Shown: positions 9,950 through 19,978, counted from the stretch's first letter. The stretch is DNA of 28,230 bases from Nemertoderma westbladi (GCA_032718475.1 JAUCBJ010003723.1:1-28230), one strand, 5' to 3'. A program made the numbers and translations. Notes: generated by a model not told the origin, from the letters alone.

Positions 9950-11115
9950 ATTCCTGATTGACATGTCGTGGTAAGTTAACAGATGCAGAGCCATTCTCGG
10001 GGAACAATATCATGCTGGCAACAAAGTGATACTTGTGGGCCTGCCAGTTGTTGCCTAGAAGCTATTCCCATTAATTTATCATATTGAGGTTCCTGAGGTC
10101 ATTACGGGATGGGTTTTAGGTCGCAAGTACAAATTGAATTTACGGCGCCCTAAAGTCTTTCTAAAAAACATTCTTAAAAATCAAATAATGCATGAAACAT
10201 AATTAGTGTAACAAGATTAATGCTTGACAAGATTGATTATTTTAATAACATAATACAATATCAGATTAACAATTAATATAAGAAAAACTGCACTGTAGTT
10301 TCTCTGTGTATACGCAGTTTCATTATGATGACCTAAAGAAGCTCTGTTGGGAGAGAGCTTGTAATAACTTTTGGCATTCATTTCATTAGTCACCTGAGTG
10401 AGGTCAAACCGTACTACCTTAACTGTTCAATTAATATGATAATTATGGTGACGAGAGCGCGAGAATTCCTTCTTAAAAACTAAGAAAGGCTTTCGACTTT
10501 CAATTAAGATAGAACGGCTACAATCTTGTGTTGTTTTAGCCTAATAGAGATATTAAAATATCCCCTGCCCCTGGCGTTTATATTTGAGCACATTTTAAAT
10601 ATTTGCCTGATATTCAATTGATGTGTACCGCCTTCTGGCAAAGCGGCACCCAGTTTAAGCTATCAATCACAGCTAGCAAGTAGCGACCTACGGACGGTGA
10701 CCTTCAAACAAACAGGTGCAGAGCCGGAAAGAACTGTCACAGGCTTTGCTTGGCTTGTGGTACCATTTGATTACATAATAGATTTTGGCAGACTGGGTGG
10801 TCGCTCTGACCATATGCATTGCGCACCAACAATGCCTAAAACATCTATGGGAACAGCCAATTAGTGCGCTTGAATCATTTATCTTTATTCCTGCCTCTGT
10901 CGTTATTCTTTACTTTGTATAACACAATTTACAGTGCGGCAAAGAATGGCTGGTTGACCATTGAAATACATTAGTAAAGGTATTAGGCGTTCACGTGGGC
11001 TAAACAAATTTAAACAGTACAGTTTTAGCACATACATTAATATAGATAGGGCAACAGACAAACTATCTATGACACAAATATCAACACATTCCGATAGCCC
11101 GCAATTATGGCGTCT
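9950..11115. other. Interior of the CAGTCGGGG element, no gene seen
   Basis: No open frame of useful length or conserved motif is present. It may be captured genomic DNA between the two TIRs. Confidence 0.35.
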
Positions 11116-11460
11116 CTAAAGAGTCAAAATATAAATTAATAAAATCCTCTATGAAACAATAAAAATACCTACAAAAAATACTGCTGTATTAAATATTAGT
11201 TACTGCCGAAACATATAACAATTACTGCAGTAACAAATATTTATTACTGGAATAATCAATATTAATAATTTAATAAATAATTGAATAAAAATTTATACTG
11301 CAGTAACAAATTATTTGTTACTGCAGAAAAATACAATTTTTTATTACTGCAGTGATAATTAATTCTTACTTTCAGTAACAAATATTTATTACTGCAGTAT
11401 TTTTTGGAGGCATCTTTATTGTTTCATAGAGGTTTTTATTACTTATATTTTACCCTTTAG
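11116..11460. mobile_element. 345-bp MITE nested inside the CAGTCGGGG element
   Basis: The ends are inverted over about 70 bp: CTAAAGAGTCAAAATATAA on the left against CTAAAGGGTAAAATATAAG on the right, both followed by CCTCTATGAAACAATAAA and an AAAAAATACTGC word. The centre is built of TTACTGCAGTAACAAATATT palindromes. It is non-coding. The target duplication is unclear (TCT against TCA). Confidence 0.75.
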
Positions 11461-11902
11461 TCAAAGTCAATATACACCATTCCATAGCCAGCTTCAGGCT
11501 GGACTGTATGAAATGACTGACAGTACTACTTTGAAATCTTTGAGGACACTTTGTCATTTTCTTAGACCACTTTTAGAACTTTGAGACACTTTTAGTTCTT
11601 TGAGAAAATCTCAAAGAACAGATGCACTTTGAGACCCCGACTGTAGTGCTTGAATTTATATTGTATTTTGGTATAACAAACATTGTGTATTATTGATTTA
11701 AAATATTTCTTGTTTGGGGGACGGGGTATTGTTTGGGGGCATTACAAATTTACCAATGAGACAGAGGGGGGAGAGGTGGGGCTCGAGCTTGCGTGACATT
11801 TTGAAACAGAGCGGGGTGGGGAGGGGGGGGGGGGGTGGTCAAAAATCGGGAAAATTTGCGTGACATACAGTACTTTATGAACGCCCGCCCTAGAACGTAA
11901 CT

Positions 11903-12599
11903 GAGGGTTCAGATTCACTTTCCAGAAGAAAGACTTATTACTACTGTGAACAATTCGTATCTGGGAATTTAAATTCGTACTGTAACTAGGAACTGAAATT
12001 TGAAACCGGAATTTCAGATTTGTAAATCTGATGAGCATTCGCAGCATATGGTCATTTCCTTACCAGCCGAGCCGCTTGGTCCATTACTATGTAAAATATT
12101 ATCAATTCTTTATATATGGCTGATAATTGTCTTCGAAAACGAAGATAAATTATCAGGCAAATAATGCATATTTTCGTCATCAGAGAAGCATAATTATTAA
12201 TTAAATGCATCTAAATTTAATTAATTTTCATAGATCCATCAACACGAATAATCTAATATGGCTGACAATATGGGAAATTATTTAAATTTCAACTAACAAA
12301 TTCAAATTTTTCGATTATCACCTAAAGTTTCCATAGATACCCTCAAATATATATTGATTATATATTTCTCTATATACTCAGCCGCTTCCATTAATAAGTA
12401 TATACCGTATTGTAGGATAGGGTAAGTAGGGTGTAGGGTAGGATACGGTAGGCTACTACAGTAGGTATAGGCTAATACCCCCTCCCTCTTCACCAAAGCA
12501 TCCACAGGCAGGTCCAGTGATTGGACTTGTTTCAGTTACATTTTTTTTTCTTCGAAAAATAGTATTTTTTATGCTTCGAAAATGCTTCTAATAATGTAT
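11903..12599. other. Right-hand interior of the CCCAGCAAAGTC element
   Basis: No gene is seen. A small TTGTCTTCG-AAAA-CGAAGATAA hairpin lies near 12126-12149 and belongs to the same motif family as the flanking arrays. Open frames at 11742-12047 and 12302-12505 on the minus strand lack any domain. Confidence 0.35.
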
Positions 12600-12850
12600 G
12601 AAATTATCCTTCGAAAATGCTTCGTAAACTTCTAATTGAAGGCTAATAGTCTACTAAACGAAGCATTTTTATCTTCGAAATCATCCTTCGAAAAATGCTA
12701 AATAAACTTCTAATCGCAGGCGAATAGTCTACTAAACGAAGCATTTTTGTCTTCGAATTATCCTTCGAATATGCTTCGTAAACTACTAATCGAAGGCTAA
12801 TAGTCTACTAAACGATGGATATTTCTCTTCGAAATCCACCCTTCGAAACC
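12600..12850. repeat. Subterminal tandem array, about 77-bp unit (right arm)
   Basis: Three copies of a unit containing TTATCCTTCGAAAATGCTTC, CTTCTAATCGAAGGCTAATA and GTCTACTAAACGAAGCATTT. TAGTCTACTAAACGA recurs at 12647, 12725 and 12801. It is the inverted-sense counterpart of the array at 7540-7970. Confidence 0.75.
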
Positions 12851-13074
12851 TTTAAGAACATTGGAACCAAAAAGCCGGCTTTTATCCGGCGAAATTAGCA
12901 GGGTATTAGCCGGCGAAATTAGTAGCAATTTATCAGCGACTTATCATGCTATGACTTTGCTGGGTATATGCAGTATTTATCAGCTTTCGCTTAACCTCTT
13001 CACCGGTAGACTGGTCGCTTTATTTACTACTGTTCAATATTTAAATAATCCAAAGGAAACAAGGATACTTGAAT

Positions 13075-13493
13075 CATGAGACGTGAATTTTAAGTTTACT
13101 TTTTATTCATCCTCTGTGTTTGTATGTGAAAGAGCCGAATATTATTTATTACCAGTGCTATATGTAGAGATATGAGTTTCCGATTCTGTTATTACATTTG
13201 TCTGATAATCAGATACCTGACATATACCGATACTTGCCTAACAACTCAACCCTACCGGACCTGAAATGAAAAATCATTGTTATCAGGACTGCTACGCGTA
13301 GCACCTACGCGTAGTTTCACAATACCTACGCGTAGTTCCAAAATAACTACGCGTAGTTTTAAAACACCTACGCGTAGTTGTTAAAAAGGCAGTAAGTCTG
13401 TAAGTCTGGCCCTACCGGTAAATGACAGGAATGGAAGTTACAAACTACGCGTAGCTACGCGTAAGCCTACGCGTAGGTCGAAAAGATTTACCC
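13075..13493. mobile_element. CTACGCGTAG element, copy 1, right part
   Basis: Matches 15220-15683 of the intact copy and ends CGTAGGTCGAAAAGATTTACCC, the inverted form of the left end at 6804. Six CTACGCGTAG palindromes stand at 13290-13380 and more at 13444-13480. The adjacent 13494-13501 (CTACATCA) is the second half of the 8-bp target duplication. Confidence 0.85.
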
Positions 13494-13501
13494 CTACATC
13501 A

Positions 13502-13640
13502 GTACATCTTACAGTCTTACATAGAACAGCTCCGACCGGCAGAAAATGCAGCATACTGCTGCTGTGCTGTACTGCAATAACTACCGGTAGCCCAATCTGT
13601 CAGTCTGTACCGGTACGATACCACACTGTCATTGTTTCAG
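13502..13640. other. Upstream region or intron end of the SMIM13-like gene
   Basis: GC-richer than its surroundings, with a CTGCTGCTGTGCTGTACTGC tract. It ends in a polypyrimidine-AG that could be a splice acceptor (TTGTTTCAG). No TATA box is evident. Confidence 0.35.
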
Positions 13641-13649
13641 AAAACGAGA

Positions 13650-13961
13650 ATGATCAATATCCAAGATGCTCAGGGCGACAGAAGTTTTATAGGCCGTATA
13701 ATAGATCCCATGAAGAAGGCTGGACTAGTTCTGCTATCGATTGCCGCTGTGTTGAATTTCATTTTAATTGGATGGTACATCGTGTGGCGCTTATTTCTCT
13801 CCAAGTTTAAATTTATCCGAGAGTTGTTTGGTGTTGAAGAACCGGCAAACACAAAAACTATTTCGTATAGGCCTAAAGAATGCGCTGAGGAAATTATTCA
13901 GGATTCTTTACATGGCGACAAAACATCACGAAATTCAACGGTTAGAAAGAGAACATCGTAG
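13650..13961 (+). CDS. SMIM13: SMIM13-like small single-pass membrane protein
   Basis: Predicted protein of 103 residues from the ATG at 13650, which has A at -3. It begins MINIQDAQGD, and a hydrophobic segment runs through GLVLLSIAAVLNFILIGWY. The juxtamembrane stretch WYIVWRLFLSKFKFIRELFG closely matches the hallmark of vertebrate SMIM13, WYFVWHLFLSKFKFLRELVG, and the length is near the vertebrate 91. The C-terminal tail is polar and basic, with no known motif; the family's function is unknown. A good splice acceptor, TTGTTTCAG, ends at 13640 and the frame stays open through it, so the first exon may be upstream and the true start could differ. An internal Met in DPMKKAG is an alternative start nearer the vertebrate N terminus. 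The gene lies between two copies of the CTACGCGTAG transposon. Homology is well supported; the start is not. Confidence 0.8.
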   Translation: MINIQDAQGDRSFIGRIIDPMKKAGLVLLSIAAVLNFILIGWYIVWRLFLSKFKFIRELFGVEEPANTKTISYRPKECAEEIIQDSLHGDKTSRNSTVRKRTS

Positions 13962-14279
13962 CTATCTCCAGATCTCTGTATCAGGCAGTCTGGTTGGGCC
14001 TCTTACCGGTAGACCGGCTGACCGGTAAGCCTAACAGTAAATTGTTGTGTTGAGGATGCGTATAAAAAGACCCAGGGCTGCCAATCTGCAGATCTGTGAC
14101 TCCTGCGCGAATAATTGTATTTCTGGATGTAGTGGGGTAGGCCTAGTCAATACTGCAATACTCAGGCACTCAGGGTTGTTTTGGTTACAGCTACGGCAGT
14201 AGGTACGCCGGTACGGACAGTATATCATCTCTGCTGACGTGCGACTGAATGCACAGCACATCTACGTTTCCGGTATTAA

Positions 14280-14285
14280 AATAAA
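14280..14285 (+). terminator. Candidate polyadenylation signal for the SMIM13-like gene
   Basis: The first AATAAA downstream of the stop, about 320 bases after it. Candidate by motif and distance only. Confidence 0.4.
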
Positions 14286-14623
14286 TTAATATTATTATGT
14301 TCGAGTTATGTTGGGGAAAACACGTACCGGTAAATAGAACAAATACTTTGGGCCTATTTATCATGGGACCATTTCGTGTAGTGAGTGACACATTCATTCA
14401 GTGATATAAAGAATATTGAAGTATATATTCTGCGATTGACATAAGTTAATTATTTGGATTAATATATGTAGTGACCGAATTATTTTAAACTCGCTTCATA
14501 CTACAGTACTATACTGTCTTATACAGTATACGTTGTGTCTGTGATGTGTAATACCATAGTGAGTACTTTATAACCCATATTACTTTCTTTCGTTAGTTGA
14601 CTAGTAGTGAGCGAAGACTACAA
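14286..14623. other. Non-coding stretch
   Basis: No gene or repeat is seen between the SMIM13-like gene and the second CTACGCGTAG element. Confidence 0.35.
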
Positions 14624-14631
14624 TTTTATTG

Positions 14632-15683
14632 GGGTAAATCTTTTCGACCTACGCGTAGGCCTACGCGTAGCTACGCGTAGCTACGCGTAGCTACGCGTAG
14701 TTCGCAACATTGGGTCATATATCACCAGTTTCAGAGTTTTAACAATAACTACGCGTAGGTGCTACGCGTAGCTACGCGTAGGTGCTACGCGTAGCTACGC
14801 GTAGGTCCTACGCGACCTACGCATAGGTGCTACCCATAACTATGCCTATACGTCGTTTATCATTAGTAGGCTTACGTATTCCAAGCGAGTAAGTACTAAA
14901 ATAAGACACAATACGGTATGTTCAATAAACAACCCACAACCATCAAATGCTTTCAACAGTAATGTATCCTATACCTGTATACTCTATATAGAGGAATACG
15001 CGAAAACTACATAATTCTTCACTTCATGCGTTGCGGGCGGTAAAATGTGTTAATAATTAATGTTTAGAGTTCAAAAATAGTTTACAAAGGAAATAGGCCG
15101 ATGGTTCTTATCGATTCTCTATGCTTTTTATTGCCTTTGTTCACGATAGGGCAACTAGGATATACTGTTTTTAATATGTTAACCCCTTGACAAGGGAAGG
15201 GGGAGACTAAATTGTCTATCATGAGACGTGAATTTTAAGTTTACTTTTTATTCATCCTCTGTGTTTGTATGTGAAAGAGCCGAATATTATTTATTACCAG
15301 TGCTGTATGTAGAGATATGAGTTTCCGATTCTGATATTACATTTGTCTGATAATCAGATACCTGACATGTACCGATACTTGCCTAACAACTCAACCCTAC
15401 CGGACCTGAAATGAAAAATCATTGTTATCAGGACTGCTACGCGTAGCACCTACGCGTAGCTACGCGTAGCACCTACGCGTAGTTTCAAAATACCTACGCG
15501 TAGTTCCAAAATAACTACGCGTAGTTTTAAAACACCTACGCGTAGTTGTAAAAAAGGCAGTAAGTCTGGCCCTACCGGTAAATGACAGGAATGGAAGTTA
15601 CAAACTACGCGTAGCTACGCGTAGCTACGCGTAGCTACGCGTAGCTACGCGTAGGCCTACGCGTAGGTCGAAAAGATTTACCC
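14632..15683. mobile_element. CTACGCGTAG element, copy 2, complete
   Basis: This is a 1052-bp element with terminal inverted repeats of about 70 bp. Each begins GGGTAAATCTTTTCGACCTA and then contains five or more overlapping CTACGCGTAG palindromes. It is flanked by a perfect 8-bp duplication TTTTATTG (14624-14631 and 15684-15691). Subterminal arrays of the same decamer occur at 14740-14830 and 15436-15545. There is no coding capacity, so it must be mobilised by a transposase from elsewhere. Identity to copy 1 is high along its length, including the unique interior (CCCCTTGACAAGGGAAGGGG and neighbouring sequence). Confidence 0.92.
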
Positions 15684-15691
15684 TTTTATTG

Positions 15692-16342
15692 TTACTCGAG
15701 TGCCATTCTGCCATTCCCAGCTGGTTCCGTCCGGAGATATTATACCAGCATTCTTTTAGCATTGTTTAAACCAAGTTACATGTTACCTGGGTAGTCGTTC
15801 AACCCTGTGTGTTGTCCTTAGCCTAGCTAGGCCTGGTCTGGTTAATACATACGTTTTTAATTTTTTTTTATATAAATTGTATTAAAATAATTAATTTCTA
15901 ATTTTTGTTATGTATGTATCTGAATTCAGAACCCCGCTTTTTTAAGATAAATTGTGTATTTTTTTTAAATATAAATATTTACTATTTACTATGTATTTCA
16001 TTATAGTTTTTAAATAGTTTGGTAAGAATGGTGTTTATAGTTTAGTCGAGGCTGACGCTTTTTAGAACCCGTTAACCCCGAGTCCGAACACAGTGACGCG
16101 CTTTAATGGATTATAAACAACGCTCAGACATTTCGAGAAGAAGAGAAGTGGCTACTGACCGGACCCTCTAAATACCGCATTGAAGCTCTTTATATTTGAT
16201 TTATATTTTACTTGTGTATTATTGACCGGACCCTCATTACTATACCACAATTAAGTAATATTATATTGATATTATTGGTCGTTTTAAATAATGTTTTTTA
16301 TTCCAAAATTGTAACATTACTCAACGCCTTTAGTAACAGCGA
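15692..16342. other. Non-coding stretch
   Basis: AT-rich with T-runs. A short GC-richer part at 16040-16240 repeats GACCGGACCCTC twice (16157, 16224). No gene or domain is recognised. Confidence 0.35.
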
Positions 16343-17071
16343 GTTGTTATTTAGCACTTTACAACTTTAGAGGTCATTACAGCATTGTATTGGCCTGTAC
16401 ATTTAGCATTGTATTTGGTGTTATTAGTTAAGTAATGTCCCATTAGCGGACATTACAACACGCCGTCATTGGTTACCACGTAAACAATAGGTGGTATTTT
16501 CTATTTATGGCCTGACAGCCAGATAGGCCTACTACATTACCTACCGGGCTAAACGCAGAGGGGTCAAAATAACGCAGCGTATTTTAAGAGAGAGGGGGGT
16601 GGATGGGGGGTGGGGAGCGGGGGTCGGGCCCCGTATTTTGAAAGTGTTAACATTTTTTATGATCATATCCTATGCCGAATTTAATAGAGATTTCAAATCT
16701 ACAAGCATTTTTCAATTATTTAAGGCCATTTCATCAGAAAGGCTCCCAAGGTGAAGAAAGATATGAATAAAATTGCTAAAAAAAGGTTGTTTTATTGGGT
16801 ATGTTTTTGGAATGATGAAAGAGTTCATTCAAATACAATAATTTTTGACAAAGTTTAAAGTTATTGTCGAACTATTATCTGTATTTTTCCTTGTTAAACC
16901 CATTTATCTCAGAATCTATTTCTATTTCTTAAACAATTCTGACTGAAATCACAAAACGGCGCTTTTTGACCATTCTTGTGTATAAAATAAATGGCCGAAT
17001 CTCAATTTCAGCCAACATTGCTTTATGGCACTGGTAGGCGGCGTATAGCTATTAATAATTAATAACCAGTA
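16343..17071. repeat. Dispersed palindromic repeat, copy 2, with an insertion
   Basis: Second copy of the 631-879 family. It lacks about 25 bp of the left palindrome arm present in copy 1 (the GTTTACGTGGTAACCC segment). It is also split after TTACCTACCGG near 16548 and resumes at GTAGGCGGCGTATAGC near 17034. The homologous parts otherwise differ at few positions. Confidence 0.8.
16549..17033. mobile_element. 0.48-kb insertion inside palindromic repeat copy 2
   Basis: This segment is present here and absent from copy 1, so it was probably gained. It starts GCTAAACGCAGAGGGGTC, has a G-rich tract at 16590-16625 and then AT-rich sequence. No inverted ends or clear target duplication are visible. 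It could be a fragment of a larger element or an unclassified repeat. Loss from copy 1 is less likely because copy 1 keeps the palindromic CTACCGGTAG joint. Confidence 0.5.
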
Positions 17072-17861
17072 ACTAAAACTATTAACATGACTACAAATGC
17101 CACCATAAATATTAGCTAACGCATTTATAACTCACCGCAGTACCGCACTATCGGCTATTCATTGCTTACAGAGTAAACTTTAAATTATTGTACGTATTAA
17201 AGTTATGTAGAATTAATTTAATTTAATAAACAGACACTTTAGACCTTATGCATATCCAACGGTACCCTACAATATGAATCTACTGTAGCTTAGAGGGGAT
17301 AAAGAAAGGGTTGAATAGTTATGAAGTGTTCATCCTTGGGAGTTAGTGTTTCGCATGCCTTCATCTCAGGTAACAGGAGCTTCCGTTGTTTCATGTTTCA
17401 CTTCCTTCATGTTCATGTTCACGTCATGTAGGTAATCCCAATTACTGCACACAATTGTGCAGCTACAGTATACGGAATGTAAAGTAATAAATTTCGGCAT
17501 TGTATCATACTATAGTGTACTGTATGGGTCCGAAACAACAGGACAAAGGTCCGAAAAACCAAACCGAAGATCCGTCACACCACATTCTAAGATAATATAT
17601 ATTTACGTGGGGGGGGGGGGAATTGTGACCTACGGAGTTATGTGCGGAAGCGGCTGTAAAATGATTTGTTACTTGACGCAATTACAAATAATTATGGTAC
17701 GTTACGTTCATTGCAAATCAAATTACGGCCAGGACTGTCCGTATAGTTATTGAACTCGTCATTATATTATTTAATGCATTTAGTTTTTATTGCATATTAA
17801 AGTGTTTAACCAATTTATGTACTCTATGATAATACAAAAAAAATAAATATAAAGAACAAAG
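17072..17861. other. Non-coding stretch
   Basis: No supported gene. A 98-codon open frame at 17457-17753 contains a run of about 10 G and no recognisable domain. The 3' end turns into A-rich sequence before the satellite. Confidence 0.35.
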
Positions 17862-18830
17862 AATAAATAAATAAAGAATACAATTTGTTATTTAACAATT
17901 ATTATTAAATACAGGTGAATAAATAAATAAAGAATACAATTTGTTATTTAACAATTATTATTAAATACAGGTGAATAAATAAATAAAGAATACAATTTGT
18001 TATTTAACAATTATTATTAAATACAGGTGAATAAATAAATAAAGAATACAATTTGTTATTTAACAATTATTATTAATACAGGTGAATAAATAAATAAAGA
18101 ATACAATTTGTTATTTAACAATTATTATTAAATACAGGTGAATAAATAAATAAAGAATACAATTTGTTATTTAACAATTATTATTAAATACAGGTGAATA
18201 AATAAATAAAGAATACAATTTGTTATTTAACAATTATTATTAAATACAGGTGAATAAATAAATAAAGAATACAATTTGTTATTTAACAATTATTATTAAA
18301 TACAGGTGAATAAATAAATAAAGAATACAATTTGTTATTTAACAATTATTATTAAATACAGGTGAATAAATAAATAAAGAATACAATTTGTTATTTAACA
18401 ATTATTATTAAATACAGGTGAATAAATAAATAAAGAATACAATTTGTTATTTAACAATTATTATTAAATACAGGTGAATAAATAAATAAAGAATACAATT
18501 TGTTATTTAACAATTATTATTAAATACAGGTGAATAAATAAATAAAGAATACAATTTGTTATTTAACAATTATTATTAAATACAGGTGAATAAATAAATA
18601 AAGAATACAATTTGTTATTTAACAATTATTATTAAATACAGGTGAATAAATAAATAAAGAATACAATTTGTTATTTAACAATTATTATTAAATACAGGTG
18701 AATAAATAAATAAAGAATACAATTTGTTATTTAACAATTATTATTAAATACAGGTGAATAAATAAATAAAGAATACAATTTGTTATTTAACAATTATTAT
18801 TAAATACAGGTGAATAAATAAATAAATAAA
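17862..18830. repeat. 56-bp satellite, about 17 nearly identical copies
   Basis: The unit is CAGGTGAATAAATAAATAAA, GAATACAATTTGTTATTTAA, CAATTATTATTAAATA. CAGGTG occurs 17 times at a 56-base step from 17912 to 18807; one interval (18024-18079) is 55 because one A is missing. The copies otherwise look identical, which implies very recent expansion or strong homogenisation. Every unit carries AATAAA hexamers and a TTGTTATTTAACAATT near-palindrome. No coding potential. Confidence 0.97.
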
Positions 18831-19911
18831 AATAACAAATACATTTTACATTAATATAGGATAAGTACTGTATTAGCACTGTGCAAATACTGTAGGCCTA
18901 ACAAGGTTGCGTTTCGGCATTCGGCAACTGAGTGATGCATTTCGATAACTGTTAACAGGATGCGCTAAGGCAAACTGATAGATGCGTTTCGGCATCTGAT
19001 ACTGTAGATGCGTTTCGGCAACTCGTAAACAAAGGCCAACTGGATACTGTATAGAGCCTACAGTATAGAGATAAGGTGGAATCTCAATGTCACCTTATCT
19101 TCGTATCAACATAGAGGGCAGAGCAAGTCAATATTATTTATTACCTTTGCCTCATTCTGTCATTATGTTTCCTATTATTCATTTTCATTCTACATTATTT
19201 TACCTACGCCTACTCCAACACTACTGATTATTACCTGGAGGCCTACACAAAACCAACAATAAACGAATATTATTGTTATGTCTGATCCATAAAATCAGAG
19301 TTAGGGCAACTACACCTGTCGTGGAAGTCGATATACCCTTGTAAGCGTAATCATTGTACTGGTAAGCCTGAGTGAGCATCATTAGGCCCCTTGAACAAGC
19401 AACAAAATTGAAGTTAGGGTTTTGTTTCAGTTTAATTTCCAAAGATCGTATACCGTATACATTCAACAAAATATTCAAAAAAATTACCAATTCAACAAAA
19501 TGGTAACTGAAATTAATTATTACTGAAGTTGTAGCGGGCAGGCGGGAAACCCCGCCCGGCAAGGTGCCCTTCGCTTTATACTGTTGTATTAGAAAAACTC
19601 CCCTTGGGAATTGTAAACGGGATTTGTGTTTCAGACAGACAGACAGACTTCAGTTCCAAACGTACGTAGGCCTACACATCCACAACTTCAGCTGCGGTAT
19701 ATTTAAAATCTAATTAAAAAAAAAGTTAACAACTCTGCCGTCAAAAACTATAGGGCCTACAGTAATTAACTTAAACTTGTCATCATTTATAACTTACTTA
19801 CAATGATGACTCCTAAAGTAAATAACTGCTAGCAAAAATCAGAAAGTACTGTAGGCCTCAACTCCAACTGCAACTGGTACCTTTTCCCGAATAGGGCCTA
19901 AACAGTTTCCA
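18831..19911. other. Non-coding stretch
   Basis: It holds three diverged GATGCGTTTCGGCATCTG-type words (18908-19025), a small AGATAAGGTG/CACCTTATCT hairpin near 19068-19100, and a CGGGCAGGCGGGAAACCCCG-type GC hairpin near 19533-19560. A 113-codon minus-strand open frame at 19221-19562 has no recognised domain and is not called a gene. Confidence 0.35.
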
Positions 19912-19919
19912 GTCCTGGT
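19912..19919. repeat. Left 8-bp target duplication of the P-like element
   Basis: GTCCTGGT, repeated exactly at 22402-22409. It shares GTCC with the known preference of Drosophila P for GTCCGGAC/GGCCAGAC-like 8-bp sites. Confidence 0.9.
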
Positions 19920-19960
19920 CAAGGACTGCTATACTACAGGACTGGCACACTGAATATCCA

Positions 19961-19978
19961 GACCCCGCTAGCGGGGTC
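19961..19978. repeat. Perfect 18-bp palindrome inside the left P-like TIR
   Basis: GACCCCGCTAGCGGGGTC is its own reverse complement and can form a hairpin at the inner part of the TIR. The right TIR (22337-22360) has the same palindrome expanded by 7 bases, CCGCTTG. It could be a transposase or host-factor binding site. Confidence 0.85.

Larger units (their letters stand above)
9712..11643. mobile_element. Nested TIR element with CAGTCGGGGTCTCAAAG ends, TA-flanked
   Basis: The first 46 bases (9712-9757), starting CAGTCGGGGTCTCAAAGTGC, are an exact inverted copy of 11598-11643. TA flanks both ends (9710-9711 and 11644-11645). Beyond the perfect part, both arms keep CTTTGAGA and CTAAAAGTGTCT words for another 100 bp or more. 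TA duplication and a CAGT-type end fit the Tc1/mariner superfamily, but no transposase remains, so it is a non-autonomous copy of 1932 bp. Confidence 0.85.
9399..11891. mobile_element. Nested TIR element with GGGGTGTTC...GTCACGC ends
   Basis: The left end reads AGGGGGTGTTCGATAAAGTA then TGTCACGC. The right end on the opposite strand reads AGGGCGGGCGTTCATAAAGTA, a 3-base insertion, then TGTCACGC. AACGTAACT stands just outside both ends (9390-9398 and 11894-11902), a candidate 9-bp target duplication with a 2-base offset on the right. Long poly-G tracts lie just inside both ends, and both sides carry TCGAGCTTGCGTGA. No transposase is encoded. Superfamily is uncertain; a 9-bp duplication would suggest Mutator-like elements. 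Confidence 0.6.
7420..12964. mobile_element. Nested TIR element with CCCAGCAAAGTC ends, flanked by TA
   Basis: The left end CCCAGCAAAGTC (7420-7431) and the right end GACTTTGCTGGG (12953-12964) are inverted, and TA flanks both (7418-7419, 12965-12966). Inward the arms stay loosely similar through ATTGCTACTAAT and TTCGCCGG words and then enter arrays of TTCGAAGGATAAATT-type motifs on both sides. This suggests a large non-autonomous element with a TA duplication, Tc1/mariner-like by that criterion only. It contains no intact gene. Two or more further insertions lie within it. Confidence 0.65.
7383..13074. mobile_element. 5.7-kb insertion splitting the CTACGCGTAG element
   Basis: Compared with the uninterrupted copy, which reads GTCTATCATGAGACGTG at 15215-15231, this copy reads GTCTACCATGA, then 5692 bp, then CATGAGACGTG. 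The repeated CATGA (7378-7382 and 13075-13079) is either a 5-bp target duplication or the two ends of a segment deleted from the other copy. The outer margins (7383-7419 and 12965-13074) have no matching inverted ends. Most of the insert is the next element, 7420-12964. Confidence 0.65.

Noticed and set aside
11742-12047. 101-codon minus-strand frame with a proline/serine-rich part
   Set aside because: The proline-rich stretch is the translation of a G/C homopolymer tract at the end of a TIR element.
17862-18830. Regular direct repeats resembling a CRISPR array
   Set aside because: The repeats are contiguous with no unique spacers, the genome is animal, and there are no cas genes.
19221-19562. 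113-codon minus-strand open frame
   Set aside because: No domain, no conserved composition and no neighbour support. Its length is compatible with chance in this region.
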